Assembly (NCBI RefSeq): GCF_000382485.1
Contig: NZ_AORY01000011.1
Coordinates: forward strand, 124,001 to 188,000
Direction of reading: 5' to 3'
Length of the DNA stretch: 64,000 nt
From: Sphingomonas sp. Mn802worker
GTDB taxonomy: Bacteria; Pseudomonadota; Alphaproteobacteria; Sphingomonadales; Sphingomonadaceae
The notes beneath the pieces are model-generated. The model was not told the origin of the DNA. It saw only the letters and a list, made by a program, of their open reading frames with translations, and searched no databases. The translations under genes and the position numbers were made by a program. Each line of letters opens with the position of its first letter. Position 1 is the stretch's first letter. This document shows, piece by piece, positions 18,953-31,327 of this stretch.

Positions 18953-19159
18953 CTCGGTCAAACGTCCTTCCGGCACGTCTCGTAGCAGAAAGCCCGCGTC
19001 ATTCGACAACTGTCTCTTTTCGGCCACGTTCGGGCGCCGCGTAACATGCAGCAATAATTTCGTTTGACGACGCTCGATTTTCGGCGCTTCCTCCATACCG
19101 GTTCATCGAAACGCCGTCACATCGCCATAGAGCGGGGACGGTTCCCAGGAGGGGATGCC

Positions 19160-22183
<3,024 letters not shown>

Positions 22184-22197
22184 CCCTCACACGGGCT

Positions 22198-22220
22198 GCG
22201 CGTCCCGATGTCGGACGCGC
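22198..22220. terminator. Hairpin after the TonB receptor gene
   Basis: Perfect 8-base arms GCGCGTCC/GGACGCGC around a 7-base loop, 14 bases after the receptor stop. There is no T tract, so termination is only suggested. Confidence 0.4.
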
Positions 22221-22287
22221 CGCCTGCGCAACCTTTGCCGCCGCCGCCGATTGATCGCGCACTGATCTAAATCAAAGGAGAAGGCAT

Positions 22288-22494
22288 ATGGCAAAGGATT
22301 TGCACAAGGGTGACGAGGTGACGTGGAAGTCGCACGGCGGCGAGGCGCACGGCACGGTCGAGAAGAAGCAGACCAGCGACACCAAGATCAAGAGCCACAC
22401 GGTCAAGGCATCGAAGGACGATCCGCAATACATCGTCAAGACCGACAGCGGCGCAAAGGCTGCGCACAAGCCCGAGGCACTGAAGAAAGCCTGA
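22288..22494 (+). CDS. DUF2945 / hypervirulence-associated TUDOR-domain protein
   Basis: A 68-residue lysine-rich protein with an SH3/Tudor-like pattern: KGDEVTWKSHGGEAHGTVEKK, then DPQYIVKTDSGAKAAHKPEAL. This is the layout of the DUF2945 (HVA1-type TUDOR) family found in many bacteria and fungi, of unknown role. AAAGGAG lies 8 bases upstream of the start. It stands alone between two hairpins. Confidence 0.8.
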   Translation: MAKDLHKGDEVTWKSHGGEAHGTVEKKQTSDTKIKSHTVKASKDDPQYIVKTDSGAKAAHKPEALKKA

Positions 22495-22501
22495 ACATAC
22501 G

Positions 22502-22553
22502 ATCGGGTCATCCGGCTGCGCACGGCCACGTCGTGGCAGCCGAGCGACCCGAT
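22502..22553 (+). terminator. Hairpin after the DUF2945 gene
   Basis: Nested inverted repeat: outer arms ATCGGGTC/GACCCGAT (8 bases) and inner arms GGCTGC/GCAGCC, starting 8 bases after the stop codon. There is no clear T tract, so it may terminate or only stabilise the 3' end. Confidence 0.45.
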
Positions 22554-22635
22554 GTCATCCGCCGGTCGGCGCGAGCGCACCGGCCTCTCTCATGCGGATT
22601 GATTAACCCGCGCTCGCGCGATACGCAGCAGCGGC

Positions 22636-22712
22636 GCCCCCGTAGCTCAGCCGGATAGAGCGACGGTTTCCTAAACCGCAGGCCGTGAGTTCGAATCTCG
22701 CCGGGGGCACCA
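22636..22712 (+). tRNA. tRNA-Arg (CCT)
   Basis: A 77-base tRNA with encoded CCA. Acceptor GCCCCCG pairs with CGGGGGC, the D stem is GCTC/GAGC, the anticodon loop TTCCTAA gives anticodon CCT (reads AGG), and the T arm GTGAG-TTCGAAT-CTCGC is intact. The first pair of the anticodon stem is an A-C mismatch. Confidence 0.96.
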
Positions 22713-22968
22713 GCTTCACAAGCTTGGTTGCGCAAGTGCGGTCCAACCAGCAACGTAGCGACAAGGTGCTGTTTGGGAGCACCCCACGCACGTCGTCCCG
22801 GCTACGCTACCTATGGCAGCATCATCTCTTCGCGCGGCGCAAATATATGATTGTGCCGTCGTAACTTGTCCGAGCCCAGATTAACCACTTGCCGACTTCC
22901 AAGTCTTGTAAATATCAGCAGATAGAAACAGAACCGTTGCTGACGTATATCCCAGTAGGGAGGACGGA

Positions 22969-23475
22969 ATGACAGCGAAGAATACAGCCGTTCTCGTGCC
23001 TTGCCGTATCAATGTGGATGCATTGTGGGACAATGCCTGCATTCACGACATTGGCAGCAAAACGATCATCATCTCCTCACCGATGTCGTTGAAAACCGGC
23101 AAGTATCTGCAAATACGGCGGGGAACGCTGACGATTATCGGCCGGGTGACATGGGTGCGCAGCGGTCGTGTTGGGGTCGCGACTCAGGATCCCGTCGACG
23201 TGCACGCGTTGATCAACGAAGCACGATTGCTGCATCGTCCGACAGAGACTGGCACGGGTGACCGACGCCACCACGCGCGCTCCGCGCAAGCCGCCCGCTC
23301 GACCCCGCCGCGCTCACCCGCCGAACAGGCGGAACGCAGCCGCCGGATCGCGTCTCTGCTGCAATATGCAGCGATCACGCTCGCAACCGGCGGCGGCGCC
23401 TATATGCTGGCATCACAGCTTTATCTTGTGCTGACGGTGCCGTTCAGCCACATCTCAACCGCGCTCGGCGGCTGA
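22969..23475 (+). CDS. Degenerate PilZ-like protein with a C-terminal membrane segment
   Basis: A 168-residue protein. Residues 8-85 resemble a PilZ beta barrel (VPCRINVDALWD, then KTGKYLQIRRGTLTIIGRVTWVRSGRVGVATQD), but the c-di-GMP-binding R-x-x-x-R and D/N-x-S-x-x-G motifs are not evident, so nucleotide binding is doubtful. A basic, Ser/Pro-rich linker (95-125) leads to one hydrophobic segment (about 130-158). The 5' flank (22713-22968) and N-terminal coding part are less GC-rich than the surroundings. GGGAGGA precedes the start. It stands alone after the tRNA-Arg gene. Confidence 0.6.
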   Translation: MTAKNTAVLVPCRINVDALWDNACIHDIGSKTIIISSPMSLKTGKYLQIRRGTLTIIGRVTWVRSGRVGVATQDPVDVHALINEARLLHRPTETGTGDRRHHARSAQAARSTPPRSPAEQAERSRRIASLLQYAAITLATGGGAYMLASQLYLVLTVPFSHISTALGG

Positions 23476-23552
23476 TCCCAGTTATCGCCTGCGCGGCACC
23501 ATCCTACACTCCAAGAGCACCCACGGTGCTGCATCGCGCACCCGCACGATCC

Positions 23553-24986
23553 TCAGCCGCGCTTCTCCACCCGATCAAACCACGCGCCAAGCTTCCCGTG
23601 CGACCACGCCAGCGCCTGATAGAAACCAAGCGCCGCCTTGGCGGGCCGTAGGTACAGCGCGTGCCAGCCCGTCCGGCGCCCAAGCCAGAACAAGCGATGG
23701 CTCCACCACGCGACTACCGCGCGCGTGCGATAGACCAACCGTCGCCGGCGCGTCAGCGTGCCCGTACCCGGCGCGACGCGCTTCACCGGCCGCACGCCGC
23801 GTCGCCACCAGGTCAGCCGATAGGCGAGCCCTTCGCGACGATGTCGGAACCCTGCCGCCTGCGTGCCGACGATATAGTCTGCATCCACCTCGGTGAGCGC
23901 CAGCCGCCCGTCCGCTACCGCCTCCGCAACCATCGCCGCCAGTTCGGGCGAGCGCACCACCGCGACGTTGCTGCCGCGCCCATCGGAGGAATATGGCTCG
24001 ACCCAGGCATCGCCAAACGCGATGTCCGCGGTTTCCGCGACCACATCGTCGCACATGTTGCAGGCCGAATTCTGGAAGAACCCCGCGCCCCAGTCGCCAT
24101 CCGCCAGGTGCCACCAATCCTGCGCCCGTGCACTCCCATCGGCGAGCGTGAGGTGCGCTCGGTACCAGTTCGCCGGCCGCCCTTCGTCCTTGATGCGGTA
24201 ATCGACGCCGCGCACCTGATCGATGGCCGTATCCAGCTGCCAGGCGAAGCTCTCGACCAGCCGCGCGCTCTTCATATGGCCGCAGAACAGCCCCAGCATG
24301 TGCGTCACGCGTTCGGCGATCACCGGATCGCTGCGGCGGAGCAGCTGGATGGCCTTGATGAAGCACGGCACCCCGACCACGGCGTAGCGGCCCGGCGTCG
24401 CCCGGATCGCGCGGATCACTTCGGTGAGGTCGATCGGATAGTAGCGCGACTTCGCACCCTCGGCGATCTCCGCACGGGTGCGCGACAGGCGGTAACGGAA
24501 GAAGCGCGCATCCTCACCGACCGGATCGGTCGCGACTACATGCGCCACGGCATCGACGCGGCCGGTGCGCAGCAGCTCGTTCGCGACCCAGCTGACCATC
24601 CCGCCCGAGCTGCCGTCACTTCGGAACGTGTCCTTCGCCACATGCCCGACCCAGGCATGCTCGTAGCGGCCGATCCGCCCGTCGACATGCGGCGCATCCG
24701 GCAGGCGCTCGGCCGCGATCACATCCTCGTTCGCGGCGGTCGGCGAGAACGGGCAGCGTGCAGCAAAGGTCGTCGTCGGCGCGGCGTACCAGTTCGCCGG
24801 CCCCTCGGGCTTTAACTGCCCGAACGCATCCCACGCCATACCCGCGCCCGGCTGATCCGCCGCGCAGCCGCCGCAGCCGACGCACAGCCCCGATCGCACG
24901 ATGTCGCGCGGCGCAAGCGCGGGCGCCTCACCCAAGCGCGGAGTCCAGAAACGCGCCCGATTGTACCCGCAGCGCGTCGATCGCAT
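23553..24986 (-). CDS. F420 hydrogenase/dehydrogenase beta-subunit-like iron-sulfur protein
   Basis: Up to 477 residues. A ferredoxin-like cluster LCVGCGGC near residue 34, a central part with SDGSSGGMVSWVANELL, VVGVPCFIKAIQLLRR and CGHMKSARLVESF, and a later CNMCDD-type cysteine pair match the FrhB_FdhB N/C family. This family also occurs with polysaccharide pyruvyl transferases in surface-polysaccharide loci. The C-terminal 90 residues are basic and aromatic and may contact membrane. The start is uncertain: the ATG used overlaps the upstream gene by 59 bases, while a TTG at 24935 or GTG at 24899 would give 460 or 448 residues. Redox role and substrate are unknown. Confidence 0.8.
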   Translation of the reverse strand: MRSTRCGYNRARFWTPRLGEAPALAPRDIVRSGLCVGCGGCAADQPGAGMAWDAFGQLKPEGPANWYAAPTTTFAARCPFSPTAANEDVIAAERLPDAPHVDGRIGRYEHAWVGHVAKDTFRSDGSSGGMVSWVANELLRTGRVDAVAHVVATDPVGEDARFFRYRLSRTRAEIAEGAKSRYYPIDLTEVIRAIRATPGRYAVVGVPCFIKAIQLLRRSDPVIAERVTHMLGLFCGHMKSARLVESFAWQLDTAIDQVRGVDYRIKDEGRPANWYRAHLTLADGSARAQDWWHLADGDWGAGFFQNSACNMCDDVVAETADIAFGDAWVEPYSSDGRGSNVAVVRSPELAAMVAEAVADGRLALTEVDADYIVGTQAAGFRHRREGLAYRLTWWRRGVRPVKRVAPGTGTLTRRRRLVYRTRAVVAWWSHRLFWLGRRTGWHALYLRPAKAALGFYQALAWSHGKLGAWFDRVEKRG

Positions 24987-25998
24987 CGCCGATGCGGGCC
25001 GCAGGCGGCGTCCCCAGCAATCGGTCGAACACCCCCGCGTCGCTGTCAGCCGTCACGACATGCTCGCGCGCGTCCAGCGCGTTGGTCAGGTCGCGCACCT
25101 TGTTGAAGCGATATTCGCTCGGCGATGTCACGAACGGCTTGTTGCCCGTCAGCGCGAAAACGCAGCCGTGGAAGAAATTGGTCACCACCGCGCTTGCCCC
25201 GGCCATCAGACTCGCGAATTCGATCGGGCCCGCCTCGATCAGGTGCCGTTCAACCCAGTCATTGCGATAGCCGACGCTGACCAGCTCGACGCCGCTGCGC
25301 TTGCTCCACGCCGTCACCTGCACCTGCAACCAATCGGGGAAGATATGGCCGTAGACCAACGCATAGCGCCGCTCGGCCACGGTCGGCGCAACGCGCGCGA
25401 CATCCGGGAATTGCAGGCACGGGTCGAGCACCATCGCCGGCTCCTCGCCCAACGCCTCGATCACCAGCCGCCGCGCATTCTCGTCGCGCACCGAGATCGC
25501 GGTGAACCGCGCCAGACGCGCGACCCACTCGGGCGCGATCCCGTCAACGGCATCATGGTTGCCGAAGCTCGCGGCGTAGGAGACGAGCCGCGGCGCGCCA
25601 ACGCCTTCCCCGAAGAAGATCGGTTTGCCACCGTACCAGGGATGGCGGAAATTCCACACCTCGTCGCTGCCGACCACGACCGCGTCAAACCCTTCCAACG
25701 CCTCGGGTTGGTCGAGCCGGAAGCGCTCGCTCTGCGGCAGCGCGTCGAACGCGGCGAGGAACTTGCGTCCCTTCGCCTTGTAGCGCGGCAAGTCGTCAGC
25801 CCGAGAACGTAGCGGCAGGCTCGGCTGGAACGCGCAACGCCACTCGGCACGCGCCACGTCGTCGTCGTGATGGTCGAGCAGCACCGCATCATGCCCGCGC
25901 CCGCGCAGTCCCTCCACCAGACAGCGTGCCTGCCAGTAGGAACCGTAATTGATACAACGATGAAAGGTGAGAACGCCGACGCGCAAGGGAGAAGCCAT
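24928..25998 (-). CDS. Polysaccharide pyruvyl transferase family protein
   Basis: A 356-residue protein of the CsaB/WcaK-like pyruvyl transferase family, which adds ketal pyruvate from PEP to sugars of surface polymers. Visible family pieces are GVLTFHRCINYGSYWQA at the N-terminus, VVVGSDEVWNF, the middle strand SYAASFG, SVRDENARRLV, LDPCLQF and, in the C-terminal half, VVTNFFHGCVFALTGNKPFV. The ATG at 25998 has GAGGG upstream. It is directly coupled to the iron-sulfur protein gene downstream. No other glycan genes are adjacent, so the acceptor is unknown. Confidence 0.85.
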   Translation of the reverse strand: MASPLRVGVLTFHRCINYGSYWQARCLVEGLRGRGHDAVLLDHHDDDVARAEWRCAFQPSLPLRSRADDLPRYKAKGRKFLAAFDALPQSERFRLDQPEALEGFDAVVVGSDEVWNFRHPWYGGKPIFFGEGVGAPRLVSYAASFGNHDAVDGIAPEWVARLARFTAISVRDENARRLVIEALGEEPAMVLDPCLQFPDVARVAPTVAERRYALVYGHIFPDWLQVQVTAWSKRSGVELVSVGYRNDWVERHLIEAGPIEFASLMAGASAVVTNFFHGCVFALTGNKPFVTSPSEYRFNKVRDLTNALDAREHVVTADSDAGVFDRLLGTPPAARIGDAIDALRVQSGAFLDSALG

Positions 25999-26076
25999 TG
26001 CCGCCCTCATGACAGCAACGCCGACCCGTTCCAACCGACCCGGTGTTGATGTGGATCAATTTTTCTCCCGCGTTGC

Positions 26077-26742
26077 TCAACCCTTGACCGTCAGCCATTC
26101 CTCTTCCGGCGCGCGGGCGGAGCGGGTCAGGTTGGCGGGATCGTCGGGGTCCTCATAGCCGATCGCGACACCGCAGAAGAGCATCCGCTCCGCCGGTGTC
26201 GTGAGAAACGCCTCGACGGTCTGCGGGAACATCGCCCAGCATTCCTGCGGGCAGGTCGCAAGCCCCTGCTCGACTGCGAGCAGCATCAGATTCTGCAGGT
26301 ACATGCCCAGGTCCGACCATTGCGGCGGCCCCATCCGCCGATCGACCGTGACGAAATAGGCCGCGGGCGCGCCGAAGAACTGGAAATTGCGCGCGAACCA
26401 GATCGCACGCGCGCGCTTGTCCTCGCGCGGAATGCCGAGCCGACCGTACATCTCCTCGCCGATCGCGAAGGTGCGGGCGCGGTACAGGTCGTCCATTTCC
26501 TTGGGATAGACGTCATAGCCCGGCGTCTCGCGCTCGCGTCGCTCGGTCTTTCCCGCCATGACCTGCTTGAGCGATCGCATCGACTCGCCATGCACGATAT
26601 CGACGTGCCACGGCTGGATGTTGCCCCCGGTCGCCGCACGCGCCGCCTTGACCGCCAGATCCTTGAGCGTTGCCACGTCGATCGCACGATCGAGGAAGCC
26701 GCGCACCGATCGACGCGCCGCGACTGCCTGTGTCACATCCAT
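26077..26742 (-). CDS. Nitroreductase family protein
   Basis: A 221-residue FMN-dependent NAD(P)H oxidoreductase. It starts with the phosphate-binding pattern AVAARRSVRGFLDRAI (residues about 6-21), has TGGNIQPWHVDIV, and a C-terminal MLFCGVAIGYEDPDDPAN typical of the family. The start at 26742 has GGAGC upstream and gives the normal length; the longer form adds 37 residues without match. It is transcribed away from the thiolase gene, sharing a 76-base promoter region. Substrate unknown. Confidence 0.9.
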   Translation of the reverse strand: MDVTQAVAARRSVRGFLDRAIDVATLKDLAVKAARAATGGNIQPWHVDIVHGESMRSLKQVMAGKTERRERETPGYDVYPKEMDDLYRARTFAIGEEMYGRLGIPREDKRARAIWFARNFQFFGAPAAYFVTVDRRMGPPQWSDLGMYLQNLMLLAVEQGLATCPQECWAMFPQTVEAFLTTPAERMLFCGVAIGYEDPDDPANLTRSARAPEEEWLTVKG

Positions 26743-26818
26743 CTCGCCCGCTCCACTCTTGCCGTCCGCCTGAATTTGCGCGATCAAGCCCAAGATAACA
26801 ACTGTTATGGAGAAGGAA

Positions 26819-28000
<1,182 letters not shown>

Positions 28001-28015
28001 CCGGAAAGGGACATC

Positions 28016-28798
28016 ATGAAACTCGACAACACCGTGTCCGCGGTCATCACCGGCGGTGCCTCGGGCCTGGGCGAAGCGACCGCGCGTGCGCTGGCGGCAA
28101 AGGGCGTCAAGGTCGCGCTGTTCGACCTGAACGAGACGAAAGGCGAGACAGTCGCGCACGAGCTCGGCGGCGTGTTCTGCAAGGTCAACGTGACCGACGA
28201 GGCATCGGTCGACGCCGGCTTCGAGCGCGCCCGCGCCGCGATCGGTCAGGAACGCATCCTCGTCAATTGCGCGGGTACCGGCAACGCGATCAAGACCGCC
28301 AGCCGGTCAAAGGAAGACGGCTCGATCAAGCACTTCCCGCTCGACGCATTCAACGCGATCATTCAGATCAACCTCGTCGGCACCTTCCGCTGTATTGCCA
28401 AGTCGGCGGCGGGGATGCTGTCGCTCGATCCGACCGCGGACGGCGATCGCGGCGTCATCATCAACACCGCCAGCGTCGCTGCCGAAGACGGGCAGATCGG
28501 GCAGGCGGCCTATTCGGCGTCGAAAGGCGGCGTCGTCGGCATGACGCTGCCGATCGCGCGCGACCTGATGGGCGAGGCGATCCGCGTCAACACGATCCTG
28601 CCCGGCATCTTCAACACGCCCCTCCTCGCCGCCGCGCCGCAGAACGTGAAGGAGGCGCTGTCCGCCTCCGTCCCCTTCCCCAAGCGGCTCGGCAACCCGC
28701 CCGAATATGCCAGCCTCGCATTGACGATGATCGAGAACGGTTATTTCAACGGCGAGGACGTGAGGCTGGACGGGGGTATACGAATGGCGCCGCGGTGA
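28016..28798 (+). CDS. SDR oxidoreductase, type II 3-hydroxyacyl-CoA dehydrogenase-like
   Basis: A 260-residue short-chain dehydrogenase. Cofactor motif ITGGASGLGEATA (11-23), NCAGTGNA, catalytic serine in NTASVAAEDGQIGQ and the YSASK motif are present. The overall sequence, including FPKRLGNPPEYASL, resembles 17-beta-HSD type 10 / 3-hydroxyacyl-CoA dehydrogenase type II. It follows the thiolase by 15 bases with GGAAAGGGA as binding site, so a joint role in beta-oxidation of short or branched acyl-CoAs is likely. Confidence 0.9.
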   Translation: MKLDNTVSAVITGGASGLGEATARALAAKGVKVALFDLNETKGETVAHELGGVFCKVNVTDEASVDAGFERARAAIGQERILVNCAGTGNAIKTASRSKEDGSIKHFPLDAFNAIIQINLVGTFRCIAKSAAGMLSLDPTADGDRGVIINTASVAAEDGQIGQAAYSASKGGVVGMTLPIARDLMGEAIRVNTILPGIFNTPLLAAAPQNVKEALSASVPFPKRLGNPPEYASLALTMIENGYFNGEDVRLDGGIRMAPR

Positions 28799-28883
28799 GC
28801 CGCAGCGCGGGACCGGCATAGGCATAGCCTAAGCCGCCCACGCGCAAGGCCGGCCGGCGGCTCGGCACCGCCGCCCCGTCCGA

Positions 28884-28908
28884 CGACGCGGGATTAACTC
28901 CCGCGTCG
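28884..28908 (+). terminator. Hairpin after the thiolase-SDR operon
   Basis: Perfect 10-base arms CGACGCGGGA/TCCCGCGTCG around loop TTAAC, 86 bases after the SDR stop. There is no T tract. It is the clearest structure in the 258-base gap 28799-29056, which otherwise shows no gene. Confidence 0.45.
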
Positions 28909-29056
28909 GCCGCCCCGAAGTGATCCCGCGCGATAATCACTCGCCCGCTGCCCGCCGACTGCTCCCGACGCGAAATCGCCTAGGAAACGAGCCCCCACTC
29001 AAGGTCGAGCTGGCAGACGGGATCAGATCACCCCCCGCCCCATCCAGAAAGCCGCC

Positions 29057-29497
29057 ATGCCCCGCCCCGCCGCCTACCGTCTCGACCTCGCCAGCTACCC
29101 CGTCCGCGAGACCGTCCCGACGCGCTACCAGGACCTTGACGCGATGGGGCACATCAACAACGTCGCGTTCGCGGCGCTGTTCGAAACCGCGCGGGTGCGC
29201 TTCAACTGGCAGCTCGGCCGCTTCAACCGCGACGACGGCTTTCACGCGGTCGTGGCGATGAACGCGGTCAACTATCTGGCGGAGGGCAGCTTCCCCGCCG
29301 ATGTCGAGATCGCGACCGGCATCGGCCACATCGGGAACCGGTCCTGGGACATTTTGGCGGTCATGCACCAGCACGGCCGCGCGATCGCGACCTGCGACAC
29401 CGTGCTCGTCATGACCGATCCGAAGGACGGCGGAATCCCCGACGACTTTCGCGCGGCGCTCGCGGGCAAGCTGATGAACGTCACCGCCGCCGATTGA
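29057..29497 (+). CDS. Acyl-CoA thioesterase, 4HBT hotdog family
   Basis: A 146-residue single hotdog-fold thioesterase. The active-site block YQDLDAMGHINNVAFAALFETAR (the D-x-D-x-x-GH-x-NN pattern of 4-hydroxybenzoyl-CoA thioesterase and YbgC types) is at residues about 24-46. It probably hydrolyses a short or aromatic acyl-CoA. The ribosome binding site is weak. It stands alone, converging with the enoyl-CoA hydratase. Confidence 0.88.
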   Translation: MPRPAAYRLDLASYPVRETVPTRYQDLDAMGHINNVAFAALFETARVRFNWQLGRFNRDDGFHAVVAMNAVNYLAEGSFPADVEIATGIGHIGNRSWDILAVMHQHGRAIATCDTVLVMTDPKDGGIPDDFRAALAGKLMNVTAAD

Positions 29498-29504
29498 GCC
29501 GACG

Positions 29505-30323
29505 TCAGTCCTCAAATACCGGCGCGCGCTTCTCCATGTTGGCACGCACCGCCTCGATCTGCTCAGGCTTGCGGATCAGCGCGAGCTGCTCCTCGCTCTC
29601 GGCCAGCAGGATCGCGGCCGCGTCCAGATCGGGCAGCGCATTGAAGATGCGCTTGGCCGCACGCACCGCCTTTGGACTACGCCCCGCGATCTCCCGCGCG
29701 ATGCTCATCGCGCGGGCGTGCGGATCGTCGTCCAGATGCGTGACCAGCCCCCATGCCTGCGCCTCGCCCGCGCTGAACTCCCGGCTGGTGTAGACGAGCT
29801 CGCGCAGCACGTCGTCGCGTGCGGTGCCGCGCCACAGCACGAAGCCGCCCATGTCGGGGACCAGCCCCCAATAGGTCTCGCGGATCGCCATGCGTGTGGC
29901 GGGATGCGCGACGCGGATGTCGGCACCCGACAGCAACTGGAAACCGCCGCCCATCGCCACACCGTGGATCGCCGCGATCACCGGCACGCCCAGCTCGCGC
30001 CAGCCGGTGCAGACGTATTGGGGCGTGTTGGCGATCCCGTATGTCCGCTCGTCGAGCTTTAGCCCCGATCCGCCGCCTGCCATCGATGCCATGTCGAGCC
30101 CGGCGCAGAACGCGCGCCCGTCGCCCGACAGCACGACAGCGCGAAGGCCTTGCATCGTCTTCAATCGTTCAATTGCGTCGACCAGCGCGGCGAACATCGC
30201 GGGGTCGAGCGCGTTCATCTTGTCCGCGCGCGTCAGCCGTACGTCGGCGACGCCGTCCTCGAGCGTGATCGACACACGGCCGCTGCCGCTGACTTGATCG
30301 CTATCAACCACCGCGTCGCTCAT
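29505..30323 (-). CDS. Enoyl-CoA hydratase/isomerase (crotonase family)
   Basis: A 272-residue crotonase-superfamily enzyme. It has the substrate loop SGDGRAFCAGLDMASM and the oxyanion segment IHGVAMGGGFQLLSGADIRVA. In the second catalytic position the segment IRETYWGLVPDMGG has Glu retained, followed by a less usual aromatic stretch, so hydratase activity is plausible but other crotonase reactions are possible. The ATG at 30323 has AGAGG upstream; the longer reading adds 10 residues. It is a single gene between oppositely directed thioesterases. Confidence 0.9.
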   Translation of the reverse strand: MSDAVVDSDQVSGSGRVSITLEDGVADVRLTRADKMNALDPAMFAALVDAIERLKTMQGLRAVVLSGDGRAFCAGLDMASMAGGGSGLKLDERTYGIANTPQYVCTGWRELGVPVIAAIHGVAMGGGFQLLSGADIRVAHPATRMAIRETYWGLVPDMGGFVLWRGTARDDVLRELVYTSREFSAGEAQAWGLVTHLDDDPHARAMSIAREIAGRSPKAVRAAKRIFNALPDLDAAAILLAESEEQLALIRKPEQIEAVRANMEKRAPVFED

Positions 30324-30446
30324 GCCCGCCGCCTCTCCGTGTCTCGTTGCCAAGGGCTAGCGCACCGCAACCCGGCCCTGCAACCCGACCCCGCGTCCAT
30401 AAGAGACGCACGTTGCCTCCCGCACTTGCCGGTGTAGGAGGTGCGG

Positions 30447-30926
30447 ATGAAATGGGACCCTTCATCGATGACGCTTGACCAACTCGCCGCCACCCGGTTC
30501 GGCGGCCACGGCGGTCGGCTCGGCATCCGCTTTCACGCGCGCGCGGCGGACTGGATCGAGCTCGCGTTGCCCTATTCAAACGCATTAATCGGCGACGAAG
30601 CGAGCGGCGTGATCGCCTCGGGTCCGATCATCGCGATGATGGATATGGCGACCAGCTTCGCGATCTGGAACCGGATCAAGACCTTCGTGCCTCAGGCGAC
30701 GCTCGACCTGCGGATCGATTACCTTCGCCCCGCGCGGCCCGGTCACACGGTGATCGGGCGTGCCGAGTGCCTGCGCGTCGCGCGCTCGATCGCCTTCACG
30801 CGCGGGATCGCGCACGACGGCGACCTGAACGATCCCGTCGCGCACGTCGCCGCCACCTTCATGATCCCGAGCGGGCAATATCCCCGCCTCTCCCCTACGC
30901 AGGTCGACGCGGAGCCACAGGCATGA
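30447..30926 (+). CDS. PaaI-type thioesterase, first of a pair
   Basis: A 159-residue hotdog thioesterase of the PaaI/YdiI group. The core reads ASGPIIAMMDMATSFAIWN, the usual HGG-x-x-x-x-L-x-D segment with substitutions (SGP in place of HGG), then LDLRIDYLRPARPG and VAHVAATFMIPSG. AGGAGG lies 5 bases before the ATG, which decides the start over a GTG two codons earlier. Its stop overlaps the next thioesterase gene by four bases, so the two are coupled and may form a heteromer. Confidence 0.87.
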   Translation: MKWDPSSMTLDQLAATRFGGHGGRLGIRFHARAADWIELALPYSNALIGDEASGVIASGPIIAMMDMATSFAIWNRIKTFVPQATLDLRIDYLRPARPGHTVIGRAECLRVARSIAFTRGIAHDGDLNDPVAHVAATFMIPSGQYPRLSPTQVDAEPQA

Positions 30927-31306
30927 GACTGCCGCCCTATGCCGCGCTGCTCGGCGCGGTGCTCGAACGCGCCGACGATGGCACGCCCGTCATGATGATG
31001 CCGTTCCACGACGGCGTGATCGGCCGCCCCGGCTTCCTGCAGGGCGGCGCAATCTCGGGCCTTCTCGAAGTCGCCGCGATCGTCGCGCTGCACCATGCGC
31101 TGGCGGAGGAGGGCAGCGGTCGGGTCAAGCCGATCAACGTCACGATCGACTTCATGCGCGGCGGTCGCGACCACGAGACGCGCGCGGCGGGCACGATCAC
31201 GCGGCTGGGCACCCGCGTCGCCAATGTCGAGGCGTTTGCTTGGCAGGACGACCGTGCCCGTCCGATCGCGGCGGCGCGGATGAACTATCTGATCGAACGC
31301 GACTGA
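30923..31306 (+). CDS. PaaI-type thioesterase, second of a pair
   Basis: A 127-residue hotdog protein. The motif GFLQGGAISGLLEVAAIVAL corresponds to the family HGG-x-x-x-x-L-x-E block, and INVTIDFMRGGRDHETRAAGTI to the central strands. It is shorter than its upstream partner and starts within the partner's stop (ATGA). Together they suggest a two-subunit hotdog enzyme; the substrate is unknown. Confidence 0.87.
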   Translation: MRLPPYAALLGAVLERADDGTPVMMMPFHDGVIGRPGFLQGGAISGLLEVAAIVALHHALAEEGSGRVKPINVTIDFMRGGRDHETRAAGTITRLGTRVANVEAFAWQDDRARPIAAARMNYLIERD

Positions 31307-31327
31307 CCTAGGATCAACCCTTCGGCG

